A stretch of DNA of 64,000 bases from PALSA-693 sp963834725 (lineage in GTDB: Bacteria; Actinomycetota; Acidimicrobiia; Acidimicrobiales; Palsa-688). This document shows, in pieces, positions 46,003 through 55,851 of the stretch. The number at the start of each line of letters is the position of its first letter. The first letter of the stretch is position 1. The stretch is from positions 1,798,001 through 1,862,000 of the forward strand of contig CAWICN010000001.1 in NCBI GenBank assembly GCA_963834725.1, written 5' to 3'. Both the position numbers and the translations under genes were made by a program. The notes under the pieces were generated by a model that saw nothing but the letters and a program-made list of their open reading frames with translations, had not been told where the DNA came from and did not search any database.

Positions 46003-47271
46003 ATGTCCGAGCAGGCGGCCAGGGCCTCGGTGGAAGCCGCGGTGGCCGACGCGCATCGCCGCGAATGGGGGTTCGTGCTGGCGGCCACCATGCGCTTGAC
46101 CGGTGACATCGACCTGGCCGAAGAGTGCGTGCAAGACGCCTACGCCAAGGCCCTGACCAGCTGGCCCGCCGCCGGGATCCCTCGCTCGGCCGGGGCGTGG
46201 CTGACCACCGTGGCCCGGCGCCGGGCGCTCGACCTGCTGCGACGTAACGCCACCAAGGACCGGTTCACACCGCTGCTGTCCTCTCCCGCCGCCACCGAAG
46301 CAGATGACGTGGAAAGCCAAGCCGAGACCTCCTTGACCGAGGTGCCCGACGACCGGCTGCGGCTGATCTTCACCTGCTGCCACCCGGCCATAGCCCCCGA
46401 CGCCAGAGTGGCCCTCACCCTGCGCTTGATCTGCGGGCTCACCACCGCCGAAGTGGCCCGGGCCTTCCTGGTCGCCGAGGCGACCATGGCAGCACGGATC
46501 ACAAGAGCCAAGAAAAAGATCACCCAAGCGCACATCCCCTACCACGTGCCGGCCCTCGACGAGCTACCCGAACGCATCCAGGCGGCGCTAGACGTCGTGC
46601 ACCTCGTCTACACCACCGGGCACACCGCCCCGGCCGGCGCCGATCTGCTCCGCCAAGACCTGGTGGAACGGGCCCTCGACCTGGCCCGCATGCTCGCAGA
46701 GTTGCTGCCTGACAACCCTGACGTAGCCGGACTGTTGGCGCTGATCCTGCTCACCGACGCCCGACGCTCCACCCGAGTCGACCCCCAAGGCCAGCTGGTG
46801 CTGCTGGCCGACCAAGACCGGCAAAGCTGGGACCGATCGGCCATCACCGAGGGAGCGTCCCTGGTACGCCAGGCGTTGACCCGACGCCCGCCCGGGCGCT
46901 ACCCGCTCATGGCCGCCATCGCCGCCGTGCACGCCCAAGCCCCCACCTTCGAGGCCACCGACTGGGCCGAGATCGTGGGCCTCTACGACGTATTGATGCA
47001 GACCTGGCCGTCCCCGGTAGTGGCCCTCAACCGGGCCGCAGCGGTCGGATTCGCCCAGGGCCCCGCCGCCGGGCTGGCCGCACTGGACTCCCTCGCCGCC
47101 GAGCCGATCCTGGCCGGCTACCCCTACCTGGCCGCCTCCCGCGCCGACTTCCTCCGCCGCCTGGGGCGCATCGAAGAAGCACGCCTCGCCTACCAGGAGG
47201 CACTCATGCTCTCCGAAAATGTCGTCGAGCGAGACTTCCTCACCAGTCGCCTACACCAGCTCGACAGCTGA
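46003..47271 (+). CDS. ECF42-type RNA polymerase sigma factor, second copy
   Basis: 422 residues from ATG 46003. Region 2: DIDLAEECVQDAYAKALTSW, then AGAWLTTVARRRALDLLRRN. Region 4: LTTAEVARAFLVAEATMAAR, ITRAKKKI. The segment LRLIFTCCHPAIAPDARVAL is nearly identical to that in the first copy (LELIFTCCHPALALDAQVGL). The TPR-like extension includes PVVALNRAAAVGFAQGPAAG. It probably drives its own operon and the divergent exporter. Confidence 0.93.
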   Translation: MSEQAARASVEAAVADAHRREWGFVLAATMRLTGDIDLAEECVQDAYAKALTSWPAAGIPRSAGAWLTTVARRRALDLLRRNATKDRFTPLLSSPAATEADDVESQAETSLTEVPDDRLRLIFTCCHPAIAPDARVALTLRLICGLTTAEVARAFLVAEATMAARITRAKKKITQAHIPYHVPALDELPERIQAALDVVHLVYTTGHTAPAGADLLRQDLVERALDLARMLAELLPDNPDVAGLLALILLTDARRSTRVDPQGQLVLLADQDRQSWDRSAITEGASLVRQALTRRPPGRYPLMAAIAAVHAQAPTFEATDWAEIVGLYDVLMQTWPSPVVALNRAAAVGFAQGPAAGLAALDSLAAEPILAGYPYLAASRADFLRRLGRIEEARLAYQEALMLSENVVERDFLTSRLHQLDS

Positions 47272-47509
47272 CGCCCCGGCCGCCGACATACGAACAGCTC
47301 ATGCTGCTGAGACTGCGCTGGAGCGGCACCCGAGCGGTCCGTGCCGACCGGCACCAGCGTGAGGGAGGTGGCCCCGTGCGGGTCGGCGTCCCGTCGACCC
47401 CCGCTTTGCTGGGAGCGACCTGCGGGAATTGGGGGTCTCGAACATTCGGACATCTCCGCTTGTTGTGTCATGGACTGTGCCAGGGGTTGGGGGGGCGACG
47501 ACGGGTCCG
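47272..47509. other. Intergenic region between convergent genes
   Basis: 238 bases between the second sigma gene and the end of the drrB-like gene, which converge. No gene, repeat or good terminator hairpin was recognised. Confidence 0.4.
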
Positions 47510-48107
47510 CTACCTCTTCGAGTAGCGGGCGATTGCCGCCGGCACGAACACGCCCAGCAGGGCGGCGGTCCAGAGGAGCGACAGGATCACGTAGTGGCCG
47601 CTGCCGTGGTGGAGGAGCGCGGAGACGTCCGGGCCGGCGGCGAGGCAACGCACGGCGTCGACCATGATGGTTACCGGTTGGTTGTTGGCCAGCGGTTGCA
47701 ACCACGACGGCATTGTGGACACAGGCACGAAGGCGCTGGAGAGGAAGGCCAGCGGTATGACCAGGATGGACATGGCCTGAGCGGTTTGGGCGTCGCCGGC
47801 GGTGAGGCCGACAGTAATGAACAGCCATGCGAAGGCGAAGCTGAACAGCACGCACAGCCCGAAGGCGGCGACGGCGGAGCCGAGGCCGGCGTGCAGCCGG
47901 AAGCCCACCGCGAACCCGACTGCGGTCGTCACGCCGAGGGTCCAGGTGCCGAGGGCGGTGTCGGCCAAGCACCGCCCGGCGATGACGGCGCTTCGGGGGA
48001 TCGGAAGGGATCGCAGACGGTCCTGGAAGCCCTGCTCGACGTCTTGGGCCACCCCGGCGGCCGAGGCGGCCCCGAAGAACACGATGTTGGCCGTGACGAA
48101 GCCGGGA
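47510..48107 (-). pseudogene. DrrB-like ABC-2 permease, C-terminal part, cut by IS21-like element
   Basis: Continues the N-terminal part at 51756-51997. After removing the IS and one CCGGGA copy the junction reads YVDFLVPGFVTANIVFFGAA in frame, total 279 residues. The segment has five membrane helices and the ABC-2 signature QDVEQGFQDRLRSLPIPRSA, then FLSSAFVPVSTMPSWLQPLA. DrrB proteins form the membrane channel of anthracycline-type exporters. Confidence 0.88.
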
Positions 48108-48550
48108 TGGGTTTGTCAAGTTGATTTGGCCCCACCGCGATGGTTTGATTTGGCCCCATCTGTGGGCGCGTGTGATCGATGTCGGTCGCTGTCAGCCACG
48201 CTGAGTGACGGTCGTTTTTCGAGCGTGTTCTCCGTTGTGGAGGCGGCCCGGGGATTGTCGTTGAGGGGTGAGGTTCCCCCACTCAGACTGGCTCGGCGCT
48301 AGCCGGACCGGGGTGCCCTCCGGGGTGGTCTGGCTGGCGGCGGGGCAGCGGGGGTGTGGGGGTAGAGGCTCGCCGGTCAATGAGAATTTTTGGGCCGCCG
48401 GTGGCATGGCCGCGACAGGCGTGTCCGGTCTGGGGATTTTTCGATGTGGAAGTGGCGACCTCCTGGTGTAGTGGGGGTTGTTAATGAGGGGGGTGATTAG
48501 ACGGGGCGACGGGGGGCTGCTATTCGGTTTGTTGAGGGAGGGACAGCGTT

Positions 48551-49279
48551 TTAGTCCAGGGGCGCCTCCGGGCTGGCCGGGTGCACTCGGTAGCGCCGCC
48601 GGGCGGCGGCGGGGGTGATGCCCAGACTGGTGGCGATGTCGGCCCAGGGGTGGCCCCCTTGTCGGGCCTGGGCCACCGCGGCCGGGATATCAGCTCGGGC
48701 TTGGGCGATGAGGCTGCCCAGGGCGTGCAGGTCGGCCGTGGGGTCGTAGAGCGAACCCGGGAAGCGCAACAAGATGAGGGTGTTGAGGGCCTCGGCGAGG
48801 ATGTGGGCGCTGTGGTGGTCGATGGCCGGGGCGGCGGGCGGGACGGGCAGCTCGTCGATGCTGATGGCGTCGACGTCGGGGTCGTCCGCAGCGTCGGGGT
48901 CGGGCTGGGCTGGGGGTATGGCGGATAGGTAGCGCCGGCCGATGGTGGGCTGGCTGGCACCCAGGCGCATGGCGATGTCGGACCGGCTGTAGCCGTGCCC
49001 GAGAGCGCAGCTGACCTGTTGGGGTATACGGGCTTGGACCTCGAGGGCCAGGCTGACCATGCAGGAGAGGCGCACGCCGGGATCGGCCGGCCCGGCCGGG
49101 GAGCGCACCGTGCCCAAGGTGTCGAGGGCGTCGTCGACCAGCACGGCTGTGAGATAGTCGGGGTAAGGCCGTTGGGCCTGTTCTTCGATATGGGGGTTGA
49201 AGACGGGGCTGGGGGCGTCGGGATGGGGCTCGGGGTCGGGGCGGCCCGGCCCCCGGTAGGGGCAGTAACGGTGGGTCAT
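48551..49279 (-). CDS. IS21-associated passenger protein with two HTH-like repeats
   Basis: 242 residues, ATG overlapping the istB stop as ATGA. The N-terminus has clustered Cys/His/Pro (THRYCPYRGPGRPDPEPHPD). Two similar helix-turn-helix-like segments are seen: HGYSRSDIAMRLGASQPTIG near residue 94 and GHPWADIATSLGITPAAARR near residue 205, separated by an acidic linker. Each is preceded by a similar block (alanine-rich helix ending in QARADIPAAV or QARIPQQVSC). This looks like an internal duplication. It may be a DNA-binding accessory factor for transposition; I do not recognise the family. Confidence 0.75.
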   Translation of the reverse strand: MTHRYCPYRGPGRPDPEPHPDAPSPVFNPHIEEQAQRPYPDYLTAVLVDDALDTLGTVRSPAGPADPGVRLSCMVSLALEVQARIPQQVSCALGHGYSRSDIAMRLGASQPTIGRRYLSAIPPAQPDPDAADDPDVDAISIDELPVPPAAPAIDHHSAHILAEALNTLILLRFPGSLYDPTADLHALGSLIAQARADIPAAVAQARQGGHPWADIATSLGITPAAARRRYRVHPASPEAPLD

Positions 49280-50094
49280 CCCGGCTGCTCCTCACCGGTG
49301 GCGGGGGGGCTGTTGGACGGGGGGCTGGTGCGCCGTTTGGCCCCCCGGCTGGTTCGCAAACGATACGAGTCGTGGCCGGTCTCGACGATGAGGGCCTTAA
49401 AGGTGAGGCGGTCCACCACCGCCGCGGCCAGCCGGGGATCGCTGAAGGTGGCCCCCCATTCGCTGAAGCTGGCGTTGGAGGCGCAGGCGATGGACGCCTT
49501 TTCTTCTCGTTCGGTGATGACCTGGAACAGCAGCTCGGCACCCCGGGGGTCGAGGCGCACGTAGCCCAGCTCATCGAGACACAACAGCTCCAGGCGCCCA
49601 TAGCGGCCCACCACCCGGGACAGCACCCGGTCATCGGCGGCCTCGGCCAACTCGTTGACCAGCGCCGCGCAGGTCACATAACGCACCCGGCGGCCCGCCT
49701 CGCAGGCCGCGATGCCGGTGCCGATCAATAGATGGCTTTTTCCGGTGCCGCTGTCGCCGATCAAACACAGCGGGCTGCCAGCGTTGATGAACCCGCCCGA
49801 CGCGAGGGTGGCGATGAGGGCCGGATTGACATTGGGGTTGGCCGAGCAGTCGAAATCGCCCAGCCGTTTGGCTCGCGGAAAGCGGGCCTCATGGACGCGC
49901 CGGGCCCGGCGGCGGGCGTCGCGCTCGTCGACCTCGGCGGTGAGGATCTCGGCCAGATAGCCCAGATGGGTGAGCTGTTCCTTGGCGGCCTGGGCGGCCA
50001 AGGCGGCGGCCTCGGCTCGCACCGTGGGCAGGTGCAGATCCCGGCAGGCCGCGCCGATGGCGGCCTGGGCGGCCTCGTCGGTGCGGGCGCTCAT
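49276..50094 (-). CDS. istB: IS21 family helper ATPase IstB
   Basis: 272 residues from ATG 50094, overlapping the istA stop. Walker A is GDSGTGKSHLLIGTGIAACE, Walker B LLCLDELGYVRLDPRGAELL, and sensor I lies in SIACASNASFSEWGATFSDP, as in DnaA/DnaC-like AAA+ proteins. The C-terminal Ser/Pro-rich tail is longer than usual. IstB selects target DNA and stimulates the transposase. Confidence 0.95.
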   Translation of the reverse strand: MSARTDEAAQAAIGAACRDLHLPTVRAEAAALAAQAAKEQLTHLGYLAEILTAEVDERDARRRARRVHEARFPRAKRLGDFDCSANPNVNPALIATLASGGFINAGSPLCLIGDSGTGKSHLLIGTGIAACEAGRRVRYVTCAALVNELAEAADDRVLSRVVGRYGRLELLCLDELGYVRLDPRGAELLFQVITEREEKASIACASNASFSEWGATFSDPRLAAAVVDRLTFKALIVETGHDSYRLRTSRGAKRRTSPPSNSPPATGEEQPG

Positions 50095-51626
50095 CGGGCC
50101 ACCCCGGCCAGCAGGGCGTCGTAGGCGCCCAAGCTGGGCGCCGGGCGCATGGCCAGACGGGCGCCGATGGGCACCACCACCCCGGCCGGCTCGGGCCGGG
50201 CCCGGTCCTGGCAGCGGCGGGCTTCCACGGCCACCACGTCGGGATCGACCGAGCCCACGGCCAGAGCCGCCCGCATGCCAGCAGTGACCGCCGCGGCGGG
50301 CAGGCTGCGATGCAGCAGCAGCACCATGCACAGCGCCCGGGTGCCGGCCCCGTCACCCAGGCGGCGGCGGGCCGCCTCCCAGAACGCCTCGTGAGCGGCC
50401 TCGAAGGCGCCCCCGGCGCGGGCCTGGGCCAAGGCGGTGGATCCGGGCAACGCCCCCGGTTTGCGGATCAAGACTTCCAGGTAGTGATCCAACACCAGCT
50501 CTTCGCTGCCCTTGTGCAAGCTACGGCAGTGGCGGGCCACCACCTTGCCGTCCGCGATCACCTCAAACGAGCGGGCCCCGAGGCGCACCTCCACCCGGCG
50601 GCGGGCCAGCCCGGCCGGCACCGAGTACAGACTCTGGCGGACACAGATACGGGCCTTGGTGTCCACGATGGGGTGCAGCACCGTAGTGGTGTCGAAGACC
50701 TCCACCGGCACCGGCCGCAAGAAAGCCCGCTCGCCAGCTGCGGCTTCGCCCACCGTCTGGTCACGCCATACGATCACCCTGTACTCGTCGGCGACGTCGG
50801 CCGCCGCCAGCCGCTCGTTCAGCTCGGCTAGCGACCCCACTCGAGGCACCGGCACCAGATGGTTGCGGCGGAATCGGCCTACCTCGCCTTCCACTCCACC
50901 CTTTTCATGGCTACCCGCAATGCCCGGCAGACAGTAGAAGCTGTCGAAACCGAAATGGCTGCGCAGCGCCACGAACCGGGGGTTCTCTAACCGGGCCCGG
51001 CCCAACAGCACCTTAAGCACGGCGTCCTTAAGGTTGTCGTAGCGGATCCGACCCGGGACCCCGCCAAAATGCTCGAAGGCATCCACATGGCCCTCCAGGA
51101 ACGCCTCCTGGGCCTGGTTGGCGAAGGCCACATGAAACCCTCGCCCCGAGAAGCTCAGCCGCATGCAGAACATCCACAACTCGCAATAGACGCTGTCCAC
51201 CCAGGCCACGAACCCGCCGAAGTCCACCTCGGCCTCCTCGCCCCGGCCATGCTGCTGGGGCACCATCACGGCCAAATCGTGGTTCTCCAACTCGAAGCGG
51301 ACCTGGGCCACAAACGCCCGCACCGTGGACTCGGCCACTCCAGCCCCGCACTCATCCCGCAGCCGCACCCACACCCGACGGGCGGTATGACGCTGCTTGC
51401 GCGGCGCCGCCAAATCGTCGGTCAGCCACTCCCGGATAGTGCCCTGCCAGGGGCCCAACGCCGGCGACACCCGCTCGGGCACCTTGCGCTCCGGCGGGAT
51501 CGCCGACGCCAACGCCTGGCGCACCGTACGCCGATGCACCCCGAACCGCTCAGCCAAGGCACGGATCCCCATGCCCTCCTCACGGTTCGCCTTCCGAATA
51601 CGTTCATAAAGCTCCACCCTTGACAT
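50091..51626 (-). CDS. istA: IS21 family transposase IstA
   Basis: 511 residues from ATG 51626 (GAGGGAG six bases upstream); the frame extends 12 codons further without a better site. The N-terminal helix-turn-helix is MGIRALAERFGVHRRTVRQA. The DDE core shows EEAEVDFGGFVAWVDSVYCE (first Asp), FGGVPGRIRYDNLKDAVLKV (second Asp) and GSHEKGGVEGEVGRFRRNHL (Glu). The C-terminal beta barrel includes RICVRQSLYSVPAGLARRRV. The frame is intact. Confidence 0.95.
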   Translation of the reverse strand: MSRVELYERIRKANREEGMGIRALAERFGVHRRTVRQALASAIPPERKVPERVSPALGPWQGTIREWLTDDLAAPRKQRHTARRVWVRLRDECGAGVAESTVRAFVAQVRFELENHDLAVMVPQQHGRGEEAEVDFGGFVAWVDSVYCELWMFCMRLSFSGRGFHVAFANQAQEAFLEGHVDAFEHFGGVPGRIRYDNLKDAVLKVLLGRARLENPRFVALRSHFGFDSFYCLPGIAGSHEKGGVEGEVGRFRRNHLVPVPRVGSLAELNERLAAADVADEYRVIVWRDQTVGEAAAGERAFLRPVPVEVFDTTTVLHPIVDTKARICVRQSLYSVPAGLARRRVEVRLGARSFEVIADGKVVARHCRSLHKGSEELVLDHYLEVLIRKPGALPGSTALAQARAGGAFEAAHEAFWEAARRRLGDGAGTRALCMVLLLHRSLPAAAVTAGMRAALAVGSVDPDVVAVEARRCQDRARPEPAGVVVPIGARLAMRPAPSLGAYDALLAGVAR

Positions 51627-51755
51627 CTCCTTCTCCCTCGTTCCAACAGGTGTGGCAACCACGGAACGTAGGGGCTGGTGGTTGAGGGTGGGGCCACTTC
51701 AAACCATCAAAAGTGGCCTCAGTGGGGCCAGATCAGGATGTCATTCCCACCGGGA

Positions 51756-51997
51756 ACCAAGAAGTCGACATAGTGCAGCCCGCCGGCGGCGATCGCCCCC
51801 CCGAACACGTACCGGAATAGCACCAAGAACAGCACCCCTTGGACGGTGCTGAAAAGGATGAGCTGCGAGGTGCGCATGAACTTGCGCACGCTGCGGGCGG
51901 CGACGATCAACGCGGTCGGGACGATCCCGACGCGGCGCCCTGAACTAGATGTCCGCTGCGGTGATTGGGCGGTCACGGAGGTGACAGTGCTGCGCAT
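51756..51997 (-). pseudogene. DrrB-like ABC-2 permease, N-terminal part
   Basis: Starts at ATG 51997 and carries VGIVPTALIVAARSVRKFMR, then TSQLILFSTVQGVLFLVLFR (first membrane helix) and FGGAIAAGGLHYVDFLVPG. The frame is cut by the IS21-like element at 51749; the remainder is at 47510-48107. It lies 14 bases after the DrrA-like gene and belongs to the same operon. Confidence 0.88.
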
Positions 51998-52011
51998 CGC
52001 GCTCGGTCCTT

Positions 52012-52988
52012 TCAGGCGACACCCCGCTGTGTGGTGTCGGAGCCCATCGGGTGAGCGGCGGGCCCGCCGGTGAGGGCCAGGAACACCTCATCCAGGGTGG
52101 GCCGGCGCAGGGTGATGTCCTCGACGGGCACGCCTTGGGTGTCGAGAGCCCGCAGTGCGTACATGAGACGCTCCGGGCCGCCCTGTGCCGTGATGGTCAC
52201 CCGGCAGGTGGCCATATCTACGCTCGGTCGGCGGTCGAGGCGGCCCAGCACTTCGGCGGCGGCTGTGAGGCTGGCTGGGTCGGGCAGATGGACTTCGATG
52301 ACCTCGGGTGCGGCCAAGGACTTGAGCTCGGCTGGAGTGCCGGCGGCGATGACCAGCCCGCGGTCGATGATCACGATGTCGGCCGCCAGGCGGTCGGCCT
52401 CCTCGAGGTACTGGGTGGTCAACAGCACATCGGTGCCGGCGGCTACCAGTTCCCGGATGGTGTCCCACAGGGCGATCCGGCTGGCTGGGTCGACCCCGGT
52501 GGTCGGCTCGTCGAGCAGCAACAGGCGGGGCGACCCGACCAGGGAGGCGCCCAGGTCGAGCCGCCGGCGCATGCCGCCCGAGTACGTGCGCACCAGGCGT
52601 CGGCGTCGTCGAGCAGGGCCAGCTGACCGAGCACCCGGGAGGCGGCCAGCCGAGCGGGGGCTCTCCTCAGACCGAACAGCCGGGCCACCATCTCCAGGTT
52701 CTCTCGGCCCGTCATGGCCTCTTCAACCGCGGCGGCCTGCCCCGCCAACCCGATGACCCGCCGCACCTGGGCGGCCTGGCGGGCGACGTCGAATCCACCC
52801 ACTCGCAGCGTGCCGGCGTCGGGGGCGATGAGGGTGGCCAGCAGGCGCACCAAGGTGGACTTGCCGGCGCCGTTGGGGCCGAGCAGAGCCAGCACCCGGC
52901 CACGCCGGGTGACCAGGTCCACCCCGGCCAGCGCCTGGACCTTCCCAAACCGCTTGGTCACGCCGTGCGCCTCGACGACCGCGGTCAT
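52012..52988 (-). pseudogene. DrrA-like ABC exporter ATPase, one-base frameshift
   Basis: TAVVEAHGVTKRFGKVQALA starts the protein; Walker A is LLGPNGAGKSTLVRLLATLI. Near 52598 one base appears missing (GAC-CGC read as GAC-GCC), after which TYSGGMRRRLDLGASLVGSP (signature) and LLLLDEPTTGVDPASRIALW (Walker B) follow in the next frame. Repaired length is about 326 residues with the C-terminal DrrA domain (TLDEVFLALTGGPAAH). Its ATG overlaps the FAD oxidase stop, so the operon order is oxidase, DrrA, DrrB. Confidence 0.88.
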
Positions 52989-54432
52989 GCGCCACTCCTG
53001 TTGAGGCCTGGGGGGTCATGATCGGTTCGCGGCGCCCCCCACCCTTCGGGTGGCCGCTGAGGGCCGCTGCGGTCGGGGTAGGGGAAGCTGGCGTGGAGGA
53101 CTCCGGCGGGGTCGTAGCGGCGTTTGATCTTGCGAAGGCGCTCCCGGGTGCGGGGATCGAACAGGCGGGGGGCGTCGATCAGGGGGTCGGCGAAGCTGGC
53201 CAGGGTGGTGCCGGTCGCCCAGCCGGCCATGGCGTCGGCCACCTCATGCTGGTAGGCGACCAGGGCGTGGTCGGCTTGGGGGGTGGGGGCGAGGCCGACG
53301 AGCTCCATCAGATAGGGCGCCGTCACCGGGCCGGCCACGCCATGGCCGGATACTGGGCGGGCGTAGGCGCCGCCCAGGTGGCGCAGCTCGAAGGCCAACA
53401 ACGGGGTGGCGGCGGAGGCGACCAGGTCGACCAGCCGGTCGATCGCCTCCGGGGGTAGGCAGGCCAACAGGTCGGCGTGGATGCGGGTGGGCAGGGGAAG
53501 CTCGGGGACACCGTGCAGGCCGGCCAGCTCGGCGGGGGTAATCGGACGGCAGCTGTCGACCATCGGCGGGGCGACCGCCCGCAGAGGGGCAATCAGCTGT
53601 CTGGCGTCCTTGGCGGCTCCGGCGAAGCAGACGGTGATCCCCACCACCCGCCGGCCCCGCAGGTCCGCCGGCAGGTCGGGCAGGGGGGGCAGCTCCACCA
53701 TGGCGGCGATCGACGTCAGCTGCTCGGGCAGCCCGTCGGTCCAGTCCCGGTAGCCGTGCAGCACGTCGGCGGCGAGCTCCGCCGGCCACAGCAGCTGCCC
53801 GCCGAACAGCTCCGGGGTGGCGCCCAGGGCCAGGTGCAGCCGGCTGACCACGGCGAAGCCGCCCCCGCCGCCGCGCAGGGCCCAAAACAGCTGCGGGTTG
53901 CGGTCTGCGCTGGCCTCGGCCCATTGGCCGTCGGCGGTGACGACCTCCGCGCTGACCACGGCGTCGGCGGCCAAGCCCAGCTTGCGGCCGAGCAGGCCGA
54001 CCCCGCCGAAGAGGGTGTAGCCGACCACCCCGACGTCACCGGCCGAGCCGGGCGAGATGGCCAGGCCGAAGCGGATGCCAACAGGTCCCGCAGGCGCGCC
54101 CCCGGGCCGACCGCGACCTGTCGTCGCTGCGGGTCAACGGCGATCTCACGTAGCTGGCCGGTGCGGACCAGGATGGTGTCGTCGAGGCGGTCGGCTGCCC
54201 CGTGGCCGGTGCCCTGCACCGCCACCCGCAGGCCGTGGGTGTCGGCATAGGCGACAACGGCGGCTAGGTCATCTGTCCGCCCGGCGTGCACGACCGCGGC
54301 CGGACACTGGTCGACCCGACGGTTCCAGGGAAGGCGGGCGCCGTCCCAGCCCGAGTCGGCGGCGGTGATAACGCCACCGCGCACGTGGCGCCGCAGATCG
54401 GCGAGCACCGTTTGAGAAATGGTTGTGGTCAT
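52985..54432 (-). pseudogene. FAD-binding oxidase (berberine-bridge-like), one frameshift
   Basis: The PCMH-type FAD domain is visible: RVDQCPAAVVHAGRTDDLAA, THGLRVAVQGTGHGAADRLD and GDVGVVGYTLFGGVGLLGRK. The usual covalent-flavin His position is seen in GTGHGA. The frame shifts near 54072, just before FGLAISPGSAG. The C-terminal half (LRKIKRRYDPAGVLHASFPY) is the BBE-like ending. Repaired length is about 482 residues. Such oxidases act on sugars, alkaloids or antibiotics. The coupled DrrAB exporter suggests modification and export of a toxic compound. The LuxR-type gene at 54559 is divergent. Confidence 0.87.
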
Positions 54433-54558
54433 GGGCTCCTCCCGGTCACAAACCGGCGATTACGACTGTCCCCCTCACCATGGGCCCCGGGCGGGCAATT
54501 GGAAATCCCCCGCCGCGAGGGGTTTTCTCGCCGCCCCCAGCGTCGTAGCTTGGAACCG

Positions 54559-55635
54559 ATGGCATCGGAGACCGCCCGCCGTCGGGCCCGGTCCAGTCTG
54601 GAGCGTCTGGTCCAGAGCCCCCTGGACACCGACAGCTTGCGGCGGGAGGCGGTGGAGATCCTGCGCGGAGCCATCGGGTTTGACTGGTGGTGCTGGGCGC
54701 TGATCGACCCCGGGTCCCGTCTTCCCACCCGCTACCTCTCCGACAACCCCATCATCGGGGGCGCCCAGCGCCGCTTCTACCGGCTCCTCCACGACGTCCA
54801 CACGGGGTGGGGGGCCGCCCAAGACGCCCCGGCTGCTTCGCCGGTGAGCGTGCTCAGCGCCACCACCGCCGGGGACCTGGCCGCCAACCCACTGTGGCGG
54901 GAGCTGATCGGCCCCGGCGGGGGCGGCGACAGCCTGCAGGCGTGGCTGGAGGTCGACGGCGTCTGCTGGGGGCTGCTGGACCTCGGCCGTGAGCGCTCCG
55001 GGGGCTGGTTCGACCCGGCCGACGCCGAACTGATCGCCCAGGTCACCCCTCTGCTGGCCGCCCGTCTACGCGACGGGCTCCGCACTCTCGCCGACGTCGA
55101 CGAAGAACCCGACGAGCCCGGCACCCTCATCGTCGACCGCGACCTCAACCTGGTGGCCGCCACCGACGCCGCCTGGCGTTGGATCGACCGACTCGGCCTG
55201 GCCCGCCCGAGCGACGTGGAGCCGCTGCCCGGATTCATGTACGCCTTGGCCACCCGCGTCGGCGCCTCGAATGCTCAACCGCCTGCTAGTGCTCGGGTTC
55301 GGCTGCCCACCGCCGACCACCGCCACTGGGTGGTAGTCCGAGCCAGCCCCCTCAGCCACAGCCCCACCCTCCCCGGCGGCTTGGCGCTGAGCTTGGAAGG
55401 GGCCCGCTCGGACGACCTGGCCCCCCTCCTCATGCGGGCGTGGTCTCTGTCGCCTCGCGAACGCGACGTGGCCGGCCTGGTCATCGACGGCCTCTCCTGC
55501 GACGACATCGCCGCTGCCCTCTACATCTCCGCCCACACCGTCAAAGACCACCTGAAGTCGATCTTCGACAAGACCGGCGTCCACCGCCGCCGCGACCTCC
55601 TCGTCGCCCTCTCCGGCCGCCCCGTCGCTGGCTGA
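54559..55635 (+). CDS. GAF-like/LuxR family transcriptional regulator
   Basis: 358 residues from ATG 54559. The N-terminal 190 residues look like a GAF-type sensor (ILRGAIGFDWWCWALIDPGS; ANPLWRELIGPGGGGDSLQA). A PAS-like middle part (TLIVDRDLNLVAATDAAWRW) follows. The C-terminus is a LuxR helix-turn-helix: LSPRERDVAGLVIDGLSCDD, IAAALYISAHTVKDHLKSIF. Proteins with this architecture often control adjacent FAD oxidase genes, and it is divergent from the oxidase-DrrAB operon here. Ligand unknown. Confidence 0.92.
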   Translation: MASETARRRARSSLERLVQSPLDTDSLRREAVEILRGAIGFDWWCWALIDPGSRLPTRYLSDNPIIGGAQRRFYRLLHDVHTGWGAAQDAPAASPVSVLSATTAGDLAANPLWRELIGPGGGGDSLQAWLEVDGVCWGLLDLGRERSGGWFDPADAELIAQVTPLLAARLRDGLRTLADVDEEPDEPGTLIVDRDLNLVAATDAAWRWIDRLGLARPSDVEPLPGFMYALATRVGASNAQPPASARVRLPTADHRHWVVVRASPLSHSPTLPGGLALSLEGARSDDLAPLLMRAWSLSPRERDVAGLVIDGLSCDDIAAALYISAHTVKDHLKSIFDKTGVHRRRDLLVALSGRPVAG

Positions 55636-55851
55636 GCCCCTGCCATCCCAGCCGACTGCTCGCCATGGAGCATCATCGAAGCCACCCGCGGGCGAACGGG
55701 CCTACCCAAGCGCCACGTCATGTACACCAACCCGGAACGAGTCATGGTGGGCTTGAAGTCGACGGTCTGGTGCCGCGTACTCCTCATGGATTTGCGGGTT
55801 GGCCGGCGCTGCCGCCGAGATTGGCAGGACGTCGCCAGCAGGTGACCAGGG

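Larger units (their letters stand above)
48108..51749. mobile_element. IS21-like insertion sequence with passenger gene
   Basis: 3,642 bp with imperfect 28-bp terminal inverted repeats beginning TGGG and ending TGGCCCCAC, flanked by 6-bp target copies CCGGGA (48102-48107 and 51750-51755). It carries istA, istB and a third gene, all minus strand, each overlapping the next by ATGA. It interrupts a drrB-like gene so cleanly that excision restores the frame, so the insertion is recent. The 440 bases at its left end (48108-48550) hold no gene I can recognise. Confidence 0.92.
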
